This document shows, piece by piece, positions 25,101 to 37,920 of a stretch of 64,000 nucleotides of DNA. The DNA is from Ehretia macrophylla (Eukaryota; Streptophyta; Magnoliopsida; Boraginales; Ehretiaceae), in the NCBI GenBank assembly GCA_037974665.1, contig CM075775.1, forward strand, positions 39,086,152 to 39,150,151. Direction: 5' to 3'. The position numbers and the translations under genes are program-made. The notes beneath the pieces are model-generated. The model was given only the letters and a program-made list of their open reading frames with translations. It was not told the origin of the DNA and ran no database searches. Within the stretch, counting starts at the first letter, position 1. Each line of letters begins with the position of its first letter.

Positions 25101-25665
25101 AACATTGAATTTTGGGCTCCAAAAATAGGCGATGCCAAGCAGGATTGCTGCTTCCGTCGTAGAGCTCTTGGAGAGCTTTCCAACGGCATACTGTGCGCCT
25201 CGTAATTCCTTACGGATCAAAAGTTATGGGCACTGGAGCGACGGAGACCTGGTCCTAAACCCCTTGCCCTCGGTTTGCGGGCCCAGCCTATATGTGAGGC
25301 GAAGTTGTCTTGCCCAAGGTGCCATGGGATTCGGTAATAGAAATGTGATGGATTAGGTAGTCGTCCTTTTCACGGTTCACAACGTACGATCTGAGACGAA
25401 AAAACACTGCAAAAGAAGAAAAGTATACCGAAACTGATGAAAACGTTTGATTTTAGACTCTGAAATAGGTTCAGCCATGTAGGCTTGCTGCCCTCGTTGT
25501 AGAGCTCTTGGAGAGCTTTCCAACGGTATGCTGTGCGCCGCGTAACTCCTTACGGATCAAAAGTTATGGGCACCGGAGCGACGGAGGCCTGGCCCCAAGC
25601 CCCACGGCCTCGGTTTGCAGGCCCAGCCTCCACATGAGGCGAAGTTGTCTTGCCCAAGGTGCCGT

Positions 25666-28600
25666 GGCAATCGGTAATAGAAATGTGATGGATTAAGTTG
25701 TCGTCCTATTCGCTGCTCACGACGTACGATTCGGGATGAAAAAACAATGCAAAAAAAAGAAAAGTGTCACAAAACTAATAAAAACGTTCAAACATTTGCT
25801 CTGAAAATAGGCACAGCTGAGCAGGCTAGCTACCCTCGTCGTAGAGCTCTCGGAGAGCTTTCCATCGGTATGTTTTGCGCCGCATAATTCCTTACGGATC
25901 AAAAGTTATGTGCACCGGAGCGACGGAGACCTGGTCCTAAGCCCCACACCCCCGGTTTACGGGCCCAGCCTCTACATGAGGTGAAGTTGTCTTGCCCAAG
26001 GTGCCGTGGGATTTGGTAATAGAAATGTTATGGATTAGGTTGTCGTCATTTTCGCGGCTCATGACATACGATCCGGGACGGAAAAACAGTGCAAAAGAAG
26101 AAAAGTGTCCCAAAACTGATGAAAACGTTCGATTTTAGGCTCTGAAATAGGCGCAGCTGAGCAGGTTTACTACCCCTGTCATAGAGCTCTCAGAGGAACT
26201 TTCCAACGGTATGCTTTGCACTGCGTAATTCCTTAAGGATCAAAAGTTAAGGGCACCAGGGCGACGGAGACCTGGTCCCAAACCCAACGCGCTCGGTTTG
26301 CGGGCCCAGCCTCTACGTGAGGCGAAGTTGTCTTGCCTATGGTGCCGTAGGATTCAGTAATAGAAATGTGATGGATTAGGTTGTCGTCCTTTTTGCGGCT
26401 CACGAAGTACGATCTGGGATGAAAAAACAGCGCAGAAGAAGAAAAGTATACCGAAACTAATGAAAACATTCAATTTTGGGCTCTGAAAATTGGCGAGCTC
26501 TCGGAGCCCCCATCGTAGAGCTCTCGGAGAGCTTTTTAATGGTATGCTGTGCGCCGCGTAACACCTTACAGATCAAAAGTTGTTGGCAACGGAGCGACGA
26601 AGATTTAGTCCCAAGTCCTACGGTCTCGGTTTACGGGCCCAGCCTCTACGTGATGCAAAGTTGTCTTGCCCAAGGTGCCGTGGCATTCAAAAATAGAAAT
26701 GTGATGAATTAGGTAGTCATTCTTTTCGCAGCTCACAACGTACGATTCGGGACGAAAAAACAACACAAGAGAAAAAAAAGTGTCCCAAAACTGATGAAAA
26801 CGTTCAATTTTGGGCTCAGAAAAAAGGCGCAGCCCAGCAGGCTTGCTGCCCCTATCGTAGAGCTCTCGGAGAACTGTCCTACGGAATGCTGTGCGCCGTG
26901 TAATTCCTTACGGATCAAAAGTTATGGCACCGGAGCGACGGAGACCTGGTCCCACACCCCAAGCCCTAGGTTTGCAGGCCTAGTCTCTACGTGAGGTGAA
27001 GTTGCCTTGCCCAAGGTGCCAAGTGATTCGATAATAGAAATGTGATGGATTAGGTTCTCGTCTTTTTCGTGGCTCACGACGTACGATCCAGGACGAAAAA
27101 ATAGCGAAAACGAAGAAAAGTGTACCAAAACTGATGAAAACATTCGATTTTTGACTTCGAAATAGGTGCTGCTAAGCAGGCTTGTTGCCCCCGTTGTAGA
27201 GCTCTCGGAGAGCTTTCCAACGGTATGCCGTGCACCGCGTAAGTCCTTACGGATCAAAAGTTATTTGCACCTGAGCGACAGAGGCTTGGTCCCTAGCCCT
27301 ATGGCCTCGGTTTACGGGCCCAGCCTTCACGTGAGGCGAAGTTGTCTTGCCCAAGGTGCCACGGTATTCGGTAATAGAAATGTGATGGATTAGGTTGTCG
27401 TCCTATTCGCGGCTCACGACGTACGATCCGTGACGAAAAAACAGCGTAGAAGAAGAAAAGTGTAACAAAATTGAAGAAAACATTCGATTTTGGGCTCCGA
27501 AAATAGGCGCAGATGAGCAGGCTTGCTGCCCCCATCGTAGAGCTCTCCGAGAGCTTTCCAACGGTATGCTGTGCGCCGCGTAACTCCTTGCGGATAAAAA
27601 GTTTTGGGCAACGGAGCGACGGAGACCTGGTCCGTAGCCCCACGGCCTCGATTTGTGGGCCCAGCCTCTACGTGAGGCGAAGTTGTCTTGCCTATGGTGC
27701 CGTGGCATTCTGTAATAGAAATGTGATGGATTAGGCAGTCGTCTTTTTTGCGGCTCACGATGTACGATCCGGGACGAAAAAATAGCACAAGAGAAGAAAA
27801 GTATCCCAAAACTGATTAAAACTTTCGATTTTGGACTCCAAAAATAGGTGCAGCCGAGCAGGATTGATGCCCTAGTCGTAGAGGTCTTGAAGAGCTTTCC
27901 AACGGTATGTTGTGCACCGTGTAATTCCTTACGGATCAAAAGTTATAGGCACCGAAGCGACAGAGACCTGGTCCCAAGCGCCTCACCCTCGGTTTGCGGG
28001 CCCAGCCTCTACAAGAGGCGAAGTTGTCTTACCTAAGGTGCCATGGGATTCGGTAATAGAAATGTGATGGATTAGGTTGTCGTCCTTTTCGCGGCTCACG
28101 AAGTACGATCCAGGACGGAAAAACAGCGCAAAAGAAGAAAAGTGTACCGAAACTGATGAAAATGTTCGATTTTGGACTCCTAAATAGGTGCAGCCGAGCA
28201 GGATTCCTGCCCCCGTCGTAGAGCTCTCGAAGGGCTTTCCAACGGTATGCTGTGCGCCACGTAACTCCTTACGGATCAAAAGTTATGGGCACCGGAGCGA
28301 CGGAGACCTGGTCCCAAGGGCCACGCCCTAGGTTTTGGGGCCCAGCCTCTACGTGAGGCGAAGTTGTCTTGCCTAAGGTGCCGCGGCATTCTGTAATAGA
28401 AATGTGATGGATTAGGTTGTCATCCTTTTCGCGGTTCCCGACGTACGATCTCGGACGAAAAAACAGAGCAGAAGAAGAAAAATGTCCTAAAACTGATAAA
28501 AACATTCAACTTTAGGGTCCGAAAATAGGCGCAGCCAAGCAGGTTTACTGCCCCAGTCGTAGAGCTCTCGGAGAGCTTTCCAACGGTATGCTGTGCGCCA

Positions 28601-31449
28601 CGTAACTCCTTACGGATCAATAGTTATGAGCACCAGAGCGACAGAGACCTTGTCCCAAGCCCCACGGCCTCGGTTTGCAGGCCCAGCCTCTATGTGAGGC
28701 GAGGTTGTCTTGCCCAAGGTGCCATGGGATTCGGTAATAGAAATGTGATGGATTAGGTTGTTGTCCTTTTTTAGGCTCACGACATACGATCTGGGACGTA
28801 AAGCAGCGCAGAAGAAGAAAAGTGTCCTGAAACTGATGAAAACGTTCAATTTTAGGGTCTAAAATCTAGTGCAACCAAGCAAGCTTGCTGCCACCGTCTT
28901 AGAGCTATCGGAGAGCTTTCCAACGGTATGGTGTGTGCCGCGTAACTCCTTACGGATCAAATGTTATAGGCACCAGAGCGACGGAGACCTGGTCCCAAGC
29001 CCTACGCCCTCGGTTTGCGGTCTCAGCCTTTATGTCAGGCGAAGTTGTCTTGCCCAAGGTGCCATGGGATTCGGTAATAGAAATGGGATGGATTAGGTTG
29101 TCGTCCTTTTCGCGGCACACGACGTACGATCCGGGACGGAAAAACAGCGCAAAAGAAGAAAAGTGTCCCGAAATTGATGAAAATGTTCGATTTTGGGGTC
29201 CAAAATCAAGCGCAGCTAAGCAAGCTTGCTGCCCCCGTCATAGAGCATCGGAGAGCTTTCCAACGGTATGGGGTGCACCACGTAACTCCTTACGGATCAA
29301 ACGTTATGGGCACCAGAGCGACGGAGACCTGATCCCAAGCCCCACGCCCTCGGTTTTGGGGCCTACCCTCTACGAGAGGCGAAGTTGTCTTGCACAAGGT
29401 GCCACGGCATTCGGTAATAGAAAAGTGATGGATTAGGTTGTCGTCCTTTTCGCGGCTCACGACGTACGATCCGGGATGAAAAAACAGTGCAGTAGAAGAA
29501 AAGTGTCTCGAAACAGATAAAAACCTTTACATTTTAGGCTCCAAAAATAGACACAGCAAAGCAGGCTTGCTGCCCCCGTAGTAGAGCTCCCGAAAAGCTT
29601 TCCAACGGTATGCTATGTTCTGCGTAACTCCTTGCGGATCAAAAGTTATGGGCACCATAGCGAAGGAGACTAGCTCCGAAGCCCCACAGCATCGGTTTGC
29701 GAGCCCAGCCTCTACGTGAAGCGAATTTGTCTTGCCCAAGGTGGCTTGGGATCCAGTAATAGAAATGTGATGGATTAGGTGGTCGTCCTTTTCGCGGCTC
29801 ACGACGTATGATCGGGGATAGAAAAATAGCGCAAAAAAAGAATAGTGTCCCGAAATTGATGAAAATGATCGATTTTAGGCTCCGAAACAAGCGCAGTCGA
29901 GCAGGCTTAGTACCCCCGCCGAAGAGTTCTCGGAGAGCTTTCCAACGGTATGTTGTCCCCATATAATTCCTTACAGACCAAAAGTTATGGGCACCGGAGC
30001 GACGGAGACCTGGTCCCAAGTCCCACGCCCTCGGTTTGCGGGCCCAACCTCTACGTGAGGTGAAGTTGTCTTGCCTAAGGTGCCGTGGGAGTCGGTAATA
30101 AAAATGTGATGAATTAAGTTGTCGTCCTTTTCACGATTCACGACGTACGATCCGGGATGGAAAAACAACGCAGAAAAAGAAAAGTTTCCCGAAACTGATG
30201 AAAACATTCGATTTTGGACTCCGAAAAGAGGCGCAGCCATGTAGGCTTGCTACCCCCGTCGTAGAGCTCTTGGAGAGCTTTCCAACGGTATGCTGTGCGC
30301 CGCGTAATTCCTTACGGATCAAAAGTTATGGGCACCAGTGCAACAGAGACTTGGTCCCAAGCCCCACGGCCTCGGTTTGCAGGCCCATCCTCTACGTGAG
30401 GCGAAGTTGTCTTGCAGAAGGTGCCATGGCATTCAGTAATAGAAATGTGATAGATTAGGTAGTCTTCCTTTTCGTGACTCACGACGTACGATGCAGGATA
30501 AAAAATTGCTCAAAAGAAGAAAAGCGTCCCAAAACGGATGAAATTGTTTGTTTTTGGGCTTCGAAAATAGGCGCAGCCGAGCAGTCTTGCTGCCCCCGTC
30601 GTAGAGCTCTCGGAGAGCTTTCCAACGGTATCATTTGCGCCGCGTAGTTCCTTACGGGTCAAAAGTTATGGGCACCGGAGCGATAGAGACTTGGTCCCAA
30701 CCCCACGCCCCCGGTTTGCTGGCCCAGCCTCTATGTGAGGCGAAGTTGTCTTGCCCAAGGTGCTGTGGGATTCGGTAATAAAAATGTGATGGATTTGGTT
30801 GTCGTCCTTTTCGCAGCTCACGACGTACGATCCGGGACGGAAAAACAGCGCAGAAGAAGAAAAGTGTCCCAAAACTGATGAAAATGTTCGATTTTGGGCT
30901 TCAAAAACATGTGTAGCCGAGCAGGCTTGCTATGCCTGTCATAGAGCTCTTGGAGAGCTTTCCAACGGTATGTTGTACGCCGCGTAACTCCTTACGAATC
31001 AAAAGTTATGGGCACCAGAGCGACAGAGACCTGGTCCCAAGCCCCACGGCCTCGGTTTGCAGGCCCAGCCTCTACGTGAGGCGAGGTTGTCTTGCCCAAG
31101 GTGTCATGGCATTTGGTAATAGAAATGTGATGGATTAGGTAGTTGTCCTTTTCGCGGCTCACGACATACGATCCGAGATGAAAAAATAGCGCAGCAGAAG
31201 AAAAGTATCTCAAAACTGATGAAAACCTTTTCATTTTGGGCTCTGAAAATAGATGCAGCCAAGCAAGCTTGCTGCCCCCACTGTAGAGCTCTAGGAGAGC
31301 TTTCCAATGGTATGCTGTGTTCCACGTAACTCCTTGCGGATCAAAAGTTATAGGCTCCGGAGCAAAGGAAACCAGGTCCCAAGCCCCACGACCTCGGTTT
31401 GCGGGCCCAGCTTTCACGTGAGGCAAAGTTGTCTTGCCCAAGGTGCCAT
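25666..31449. repeat. Higher-order satellite repeat, copy A (17 units, 5.78 kb)
   Basis: A segment of 17 units that recurs from 31450. Shared diagnostic variants in order, with offsets near 5782 bp, are GGCAATCGG (25666 and 31450), CCTATTCGCTGCTC, ACACCCCCGG, ATGTTATGG, GAGGAACTTTCC with CCTTAAGGATC, the rearranged unit at 26495 and 32277, AAAAGTTGTTGGCAACGG, AAGTGATTCGATAATAG, and GGATAAAAAG with GTCCGTAGCCCC. From about 28.4 kb onward the offset becomes about 6462 bp, because the second copy holds two additional units. Confidence 0.85.
26495..26506. repeat. Displaced dyad box in rearranged unit, copy 1
   Basis: GAGCTCTCGGAG, which normally occurs once per unit, is copied some 20 bp early here and replaces the GCAGCCGAGCAGGCTTGC segment; the normal dyad follows at its usual place. 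The same rearrangement is at 32277-32288, exactly 5782 bp away. Confidence 0.85.
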
Positions 31450-34400
31450 GGCAATCGGTAATAGAAATGTGATGGATTAAGTTGTCATCCTATTCGCTGC
31501 TCACGACGTACAATCCGGGGTGAAAAAATAATACAAAAGAAGAAAAGTGTAACAAAACTGATAAAAATGTTCGAATATTTTCTCTGAAAATAGGCGCAGG
31601 CAAGCAGGCTTGCTACCCTCGTCGTAGAGCTCTCGGAGAGCTTTCTATCGGTATGCTTTGCGCCGCGTAATTCCTTACGGATCAAAATTTATGGGCACCG
31701 GAGCGACGGAGACCTGGTCCCAAGCCCTACACCCCCGGTTTGCGGGCCCAGCCTCTACATGAGGTGAATTTGTCTTGCCCAAGGTGCTTGGGATTCAGTA
31801 ATAGAAATGTTATGGATTAGGTTGTCGTCATTTTCGCGGCTCACGACGTACGATCAGGGATGAAAAAACAGTGCAAAAGAAGAAAAGTGTCCCAAAACTG
31901 ATGAAAATATTCGATTTTAGGCTCTGAAATAGGTGCAACCGAGCAGGATTGCTGCCCCAGTCATAGAGCTTTCGGAGGAACTTTCCAACGGTATGCTTTG
32001 CGCCGCATAATTCCTTAAGGATCAAAAGTTAAAGGCACCAGAGCGACAGAGACCTGGTCCCAAACCCAACACCCTCGGTTAGCGGGCCCAGCCTCTACGT
32101 GTGGTGAAGTTGTCTTGCCCATGGTGCCGTAGGATTCGGTAATAGAAATGTGATGGATTAGGTTGTCGTCCTTTTCGCAGCTCACGACGTACGACCCGGG
32201 ATAGAAAAACAGCGCAAAAGAAAAAAAGTATACCGAAACTGATGAAAACATTCAATTTTGGGCTCTGAAAATCGGCGAGCTCTCGGAGCCCCCATCATAG
32301 AGCTCTCGGAGAGCTTTCCAACGTATGCTGTGCGCCGCGTAACTCTTTACGGATCAAAAGTTGTTGGCAACGGAGCGACGGAGATGTGGTCCCAAGCCCT
32401 ACGGCCTCGGTTTGTGGGCCCAGCCTCTACGTGAGGCAAAGATGTCTTGCCCAAGGTGCAGTGGCATTCAGAAATAAAAATGTGATGGATTAGGTAGTCA
32501 TCCTTTTTGCGGCTCACAACGTACGATTCGGGACGAAAAAATAGCATAAGAGAAAAAAGTGTCCTAAAACTAATGAAAACGTTCAATTTTGGGCTCCAAA
32601 AAAAGGCGCAGCAGAGCAGGCTTGCTGCCCCTGTCGTAGAGCTCTCGGAGAACTTTCCTACGGTATGATGTGTGCTGCGTAATTCCTTACGGATCAAAAG
32701 TTATGGGCACCGGAGCGACAGAGACCTGGTCCCAAGCCCCAAGCCCTCGGTTTGCAGGCCTAGCCTCTACGTGAGGCGAAGTTGTCTTGCCCAAGGTGCC
32801 AAGTGATTCGATAATAGAAATGTGATGGATTAGGTTCTCGTCCTTTTCGCGACTCACGACGTACGATCCGGGATGAAAAAACAGTGCAAAAGAAGAAAGG
32901 TGTCCCAAAACCGATGAAAACGTTAGATTTATTGCTCTGAAAATAGGCGTAGCCGAGCAGGATTGCTGCCCCCATCGTAGAGCTCTCAAAGAGCTTTCCA
33001 ATGGTATGCTTTGCGCTGCGTAATTCCTTGCGGATCAAAAGTTATAGGCACCGGAGCAACGGAGACCTGGTCCCAAGCCTTACACCCTCGGTTTGCGGGC
33101 CTAGCCTCTATGTGAGGTGAAGTTTTCTTGCCCAATGTGTCATGGGATTCGGAAATAGAAATGTGATGGATTAGGTTGTTGTCCTTTTCGCGGCTCACGA
33201 CGTACGATCCGTGACGGAAAAACAGCGCAGAAGAAGAAAAGTGTCCCAAAACTGAAGAAAACATTCGATTTTGGGCTCCAAAAACAAACGCAGATGAGCA
33301 GGCTTGCTACCCCTGTCGTAGAGCTCTCGGAGAACTTTCCAACAGTATGTTGTGCGCTGCGTAACTCCTTACGGATAAAAAGTTATGGGCAATGGAGCGA
33401 CGGAGACCTGGTCCGTAGCCCCACGGCCTCAATTTGCGGGCCCAACCTCCACGTGAGGCGAAGTTGTCTTGCCCAAGGTGCCGTGGCATTCGGTAATAGA
33501 AATGTGATGGATTAGGCAATCGTCCTTTTCGCGGCTCGTGATGTATGATCCGTGACGAAAAAATAGCACAAGAGAAGAAAAGTGTCCCAAAACTGATTAA
33601 AATGTTCTATTTTGGACTCCTAAAATAGGCACAGCCGAGCAGGATTCCTGCCCCAATCGTAGAGCTCTTGGAGTGCTTTCCAACGGTATGTAATGCGCCG
33701 CGTAGCTCTCTGCGGATCAAAAGTTATGGGCACCGGAGCGACAGAGGCTTGGTCCCAAGCCCCACGGCCTCGGTTTACGGGCCCAGCCTCCACGTGAGGC
33801 GAAGTTATCTTGCCTAAGGTGCCGTATGATTCGGTAATAAAAATGTGATGGATTAGGTTGTCGTCCTTTTCGCGGCTCACGACGTACGATCGAGGACGGA
33901 AAAACAGTGCAGAAGAAGAAAAGTGGCCCGAAACTGATGAAAACGTTCAATTTTTGGCTCCAAAAATATGCGTAGCCAAGCAGGCTTGCTGTCCCCATCG
34001 TAGAGCTCTTGGAGGACTTTTTAATGGTATGCTTTGCACCGCGTAACTCCTTACGGATCAAAAGTTATGGGCACCGGAGCGACGGAAACCTGGTCCCAAG
34101 CCCCACGCCATAGGTTTTGGGGCACAGCATCTACGTGAGGCGAAGTTGTCTTGCCCAAGGTACCACGGCATTCGGTAATAGAAATGTGATGGATTAGGCT
34201 GTCGTCCTTTTCGCAGCTCACGACGTACGATCCGGGACGAGAAAACAACGCAGTAGAAGAAAAGTATCCCGAAACTGATGAAAAACTTTACATTTTGGGC
34301 TCCGAAAAAAGGCGTAGCCAAGAAGGCTTGTTGCCCCCATCATAGAGCTCTCGGAGAGCTTTCCAACGTATGTTGTGCGCCGCGTAACTCCTTGCGGATC

Positions 34401-37400
34401 AAAAGTTATAGACACAGGAGCTAAGGAAATTTAGTCCCAAGCCCCAAGGCATCGGTTTGCAGACCCAGCCTCTACGCGAAGCGAAGTTTTCTTGCCCAAG
34501 GTGACTTGGGATCCGGTAATAGAAATGTGATGGATTAGGTTGTCATCCTTTTCTCGGCTCACGACGTACGATCTGGTATGGAAAAATAGCGCAAAAGAAG
34601 AATAGTGTCCCAAAACTGATGAAAACGTTCGATTTTTGGTTCAAAAAAAAGTGCAGTCGAGCAGGCTTGCTTCCCCCGTCGTAGAGCTCTCGAAGAGCTT
34701 TCCAACGGTATGTTGTGCACCGCATAATTCCTTACGGATCAAAAGTTATGGGCACTAGAGCAACGGAGGCCTGGTATCAACCCCTACGCCCTCGGTTTAC
34801 CGGCCCAGCCTCTACGTGAGGCGAAGTTGTCTTGCCCAAGGTACTGTGGGATTCGGTAATAGATATGTGATGGATTAGGTTGTCGTCCTTTTATCGGTTC
34901 CCGACGTACGATCTCGGACGGAAAAACATAGCTGAAGAAGAAAATTGTCCTAAAACTGATAAAAACATTCAACTTTGGGCTCCGAAAATAGGCGCAGCCA
35001 AGCAGGCTTGTTGCCCCTATCGTAGAACTCTAGGAGAGCTTTCCAACGGTATGCTGTGCGCCGCGTAACTCCTTATGGATCAAAAGTTATAAGCACCAAA
35101 GCGACGGAGACCTGGTCCCAAGTCCCACGGCCTCGATTTTCGGGCCCAGCCTCTATGTGAGGCGAGGTTGTCTTGCCCAAGGTGCCATGGGATTCGGTAA
35201 TAGAAATGTGATGGATTAGGTTGTCGTCCTTTTTGCAGCTCACGATGTACGATCCGGAACGTAAAAACAGCGCAGAAGAAGAAAAGTGTCATGAAATTGA
35301 TGAAAACGTTCGATTTTGGGGTCTAAAATCAAGCGCAGCCCAGCAAGCTTGCTGCCCCCGTCGTAGAGCTATTGGAGAGCTTTCCAATGGTATGGTGCGC
35401 GCCGCGTAACTCCTTACGGATCAAATGTTATAGGCATTAGAGCGGCGGAGACTTGGTCCCAAGCCCCACGCCCTCGGTTTGCGGTCTCAGCCGTTATGTG
35501 AGGCGAAGTTGTCTTGCCCAAGGTGCCATAGGATTCAGTAATAGAAACGTTATGGATTAGGTTGTTGTCCTTTTCGCGGCTCACGACGTACGATCCGGGA
35601 TGAAAAAACAGCACAGAAGAAGAAAAATGTCCCCAAACTGATGAAAACATTCGATTTTGGGGTCCGAAATCAAGCGCAGCTAAGCAAGCTTGCTACCTCC
35701 GTCATAGAGCTCTCAGAGAGCTTTCCAATGGTATGGTGTGCACCGCGTAACTCCTTACGGATCAAATGTTATGGGCACCAGAGCGATGGAGACCCTGTCC
35801 TAAGGCCCACGCCCTCGGTTTTGGGGCCTACCCTCTATGAGAGGCGAAGTTCTCTTGCACAAGGTGCCATGGCATTTGGTAATAGAAAAGTGATGGATTA
35901 GGTTGTCGTGCTTTTCGCGGCTCACGACATACGATCCGGGATGAAAAAACAGCTCAGTGGAAGAAAAGTGTCTCGAAACTGATAAAAAACTTTACATTTT
36001 AGGCTCCAAAAATAGGCGCAGCCAAGCAGGCTTGCTGCCCTCGTCGTAGAGCTCTCGGAGAGCTTTTCAACGGTATGCTGTATTCCGCGTAACTCCTTGC
36101 GAATCAAAAGTTATAGGCACCGGAGCGAAGGAGACCGGCTCCTAAACCCGACGGCCTCGGTTTGCGAGCCTAGCCTCTACGTGAAGCAAATTTGTCTTGC
36201 CCAAGGTGGCTTGGGATCCAGTAATAGAAATGTGATGGATTAGGTTGTCATCCTTTTCGTGGCTCACGACGTACGATCTAGGACGAAAAAATAGCGCAAA
36301 AGAAGAATAGTATTCCAAAACTGATAAAAACGATCGATTTTGGGCTCCGAAACAAGCGCAGTCGAGCATGCTTGCTACCCCCGTCGTAGAGCTCTCGGAG
36401 AGCTTTCCAACGGTATGTTGTCCCCGCGTAATTCCTTACGGATCAAAAGTTATGGGCACCGGAGTGACGGAGACCTGGTCCCATGCCCCACGCCCTCGGT
36501 TTGCGGGCCCAGCCTCTACGTGAGGTAAAGTTGTCTTGCCCAAGGTGCCATGGTATTCGGTAATAGAAATGTGATGGATTAGGTTGTCGTCCTTTTCACA
36601 ATTCACGACGTACTATCCGGGATGGAAAAACAAAGCAGAAAAAGAAAAGTTTCCCGAAACTAATGAAAACTTTCGATTTTGGACTCCGAAAATAGGCGCA
36701 ACCAAGCAGGCTTGCTGCCCCCGTCTTAGAGCTCTCGAAGAGCTTTCCAACGGTATGCTGTGCGCCACGTAACTCCTTACGGATTGAAAGTTATGGGCAC
36801 CAATACAACGGAGACTTGGTCCCAAGCCCCACGGCCTCGGTTTGCGGGCCCAGCCTCTACGTGTGGCAAAGTTCTCTTGCCGAAGGTGCAGTGGCATTCG
36901 GTAATAGAAATGTGATAGATTGGTAGTCTTCCTTTTCGCGGCTCACGATGTACGATCCAGGATGAAAAATTGGCAAAAGAAGAAAAATGTCCCGAGACGG
37001 ATGAAAATGTTTGATTTTGGGCTCCGAAAATAGGCGCAGCAGAGCAGTCTTATTGCCCCTATCGTAGAGGTCTCGGACAGCTTTCCAACGGTATCCTTTG
37101 CGCCGCGTAGTTCATTACGGGTCAAACGTTATGGGCACCGGAGCGATAGAGACCTGGTCCCAAGCCTCACGCCCTCGGTTTGCGGGCCCAGCCTCTATGT
37201 GAGGCGAAGTTGTCTAACCCAAGGTGTCGTGGGATTCGGTAATAGAAATGAGATGGATTAGGTAGTCATCCTTTTCGCGGCTCACGACGTACGATCCGGG
37301 ATGAAAAAACAGCGAAGAAGAAGAAAAGTGTCCTGAAATAGATGAAAACGTTCGATTTTGGGCTCCGAAAACAGGCGTAGCCGAGCAAGCTTGCTACACC

Positions 37401-37900
37401 TGTCATAGTGCTCTCGGAGAGCTTTCCAACGGTATGTTGTGATCTGTGTAACTCTTTACGGATCAAAAGTTATGGGCACCAGAGTGATAGAGACCTAGTC
37501 CCAAGCCCCACGGCCTCGGTTTGCAGGCCCAGCCTCTACGTGAGGCGAGGTTGTCTTGCCTAAGGTGCTATGACATTTGGTAATAGAAATGTGATGGATT
37601 AGGTAGTCATCCTTTTCGCGGCTCACGACGTACGATCCGGGATGAAAAAACAACGCAGTAAAAGAAAAGTGTCTCAAAACTGATGAAAACCTTTTCATTT
37701 TGGGCTTCGAAAATAGGCGTAGCCCAGGAAGCTTGCTGCCCCCATCGTAGAGCTCTCGGAGAGCTTTCCAATGGTATGCTGTGTTCCGCGTAACTCCTTG
37801 CGGATCAAAAGTTATAGGCACCGGAGCAAAGGAGACCAGGTCCCAAGCCCCACGGCCTCAGTTTGCGGGCCCAGCCTCTACGTGAAGAGAAGTTTTCTTG
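31450..37900. repeat. Higher-order satellite repeat, copy B (19 units, 6.46 kb)
   Basis: The second copy of the segment at 25666-31449. Markers up to about 34.12 kb lie 5782 bp from their partners in copy A. Markers from CGGTTCCCGACG (28434 and 34895) to GCTGTGTTCC with CCAGGTCCC (about 31.32 and 37.78 kb) lie 6462-6470 bp away. The added 680 bp is at about 34.15-34.83 kb and contains an ACTTTACATTTTGGG unit and a GGATCC unit of the five-unit repeat type. Confidence 0.85.
32277..32288. repeat. Displaced dyad box in rearranged unit, copy 2
   Basis: An identical rearrangement to the one at 26495-26506. Because such an event is unlikely to happen twice, the pair is a strong marker that the surrounding segment was duplicated. 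Confidence 0.85.
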
Positions 37901-37920
37901 CCCAAGGTGACTTGGGATCC
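34509..37920. repeat. Five-unit higher-order repeat (1.7 kb) marked by GGATCC
   Basis: CTTGGGATCC replaces the usual GTGGGATTC in units at 34509-34514, 36214-36219 and 37915-37920, with spacings of 1705 and 1701 bp, or five units each. The accompanying TTTACATTTT or TTTTCATTTT variant is near 34270, 35985 and 37690 with the same spacing. Further GGATCC units are at 29749, 41314 and 48847. The next marker, CCCGAGACGGATG, lies about 977 bp after the TTTACATTTT-type marker in the copies near 36.0, 37.7 and 48.6 kb. Confidence 0.85.

Noticed and set aside
27403-27939. Satellite open frames of 60-178 residues on both strands, many sharing MIRKELRGAQHTVGKLSESST-like or ELSESFPTVCCAPRNSLRIK-like sequence
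   Set aside because: They recur with the 340-bp period, read the same DNA in several frames on both strands, and open or close with small indels. They follow from a GC-balanced repeat with few stops and not from a gene family.
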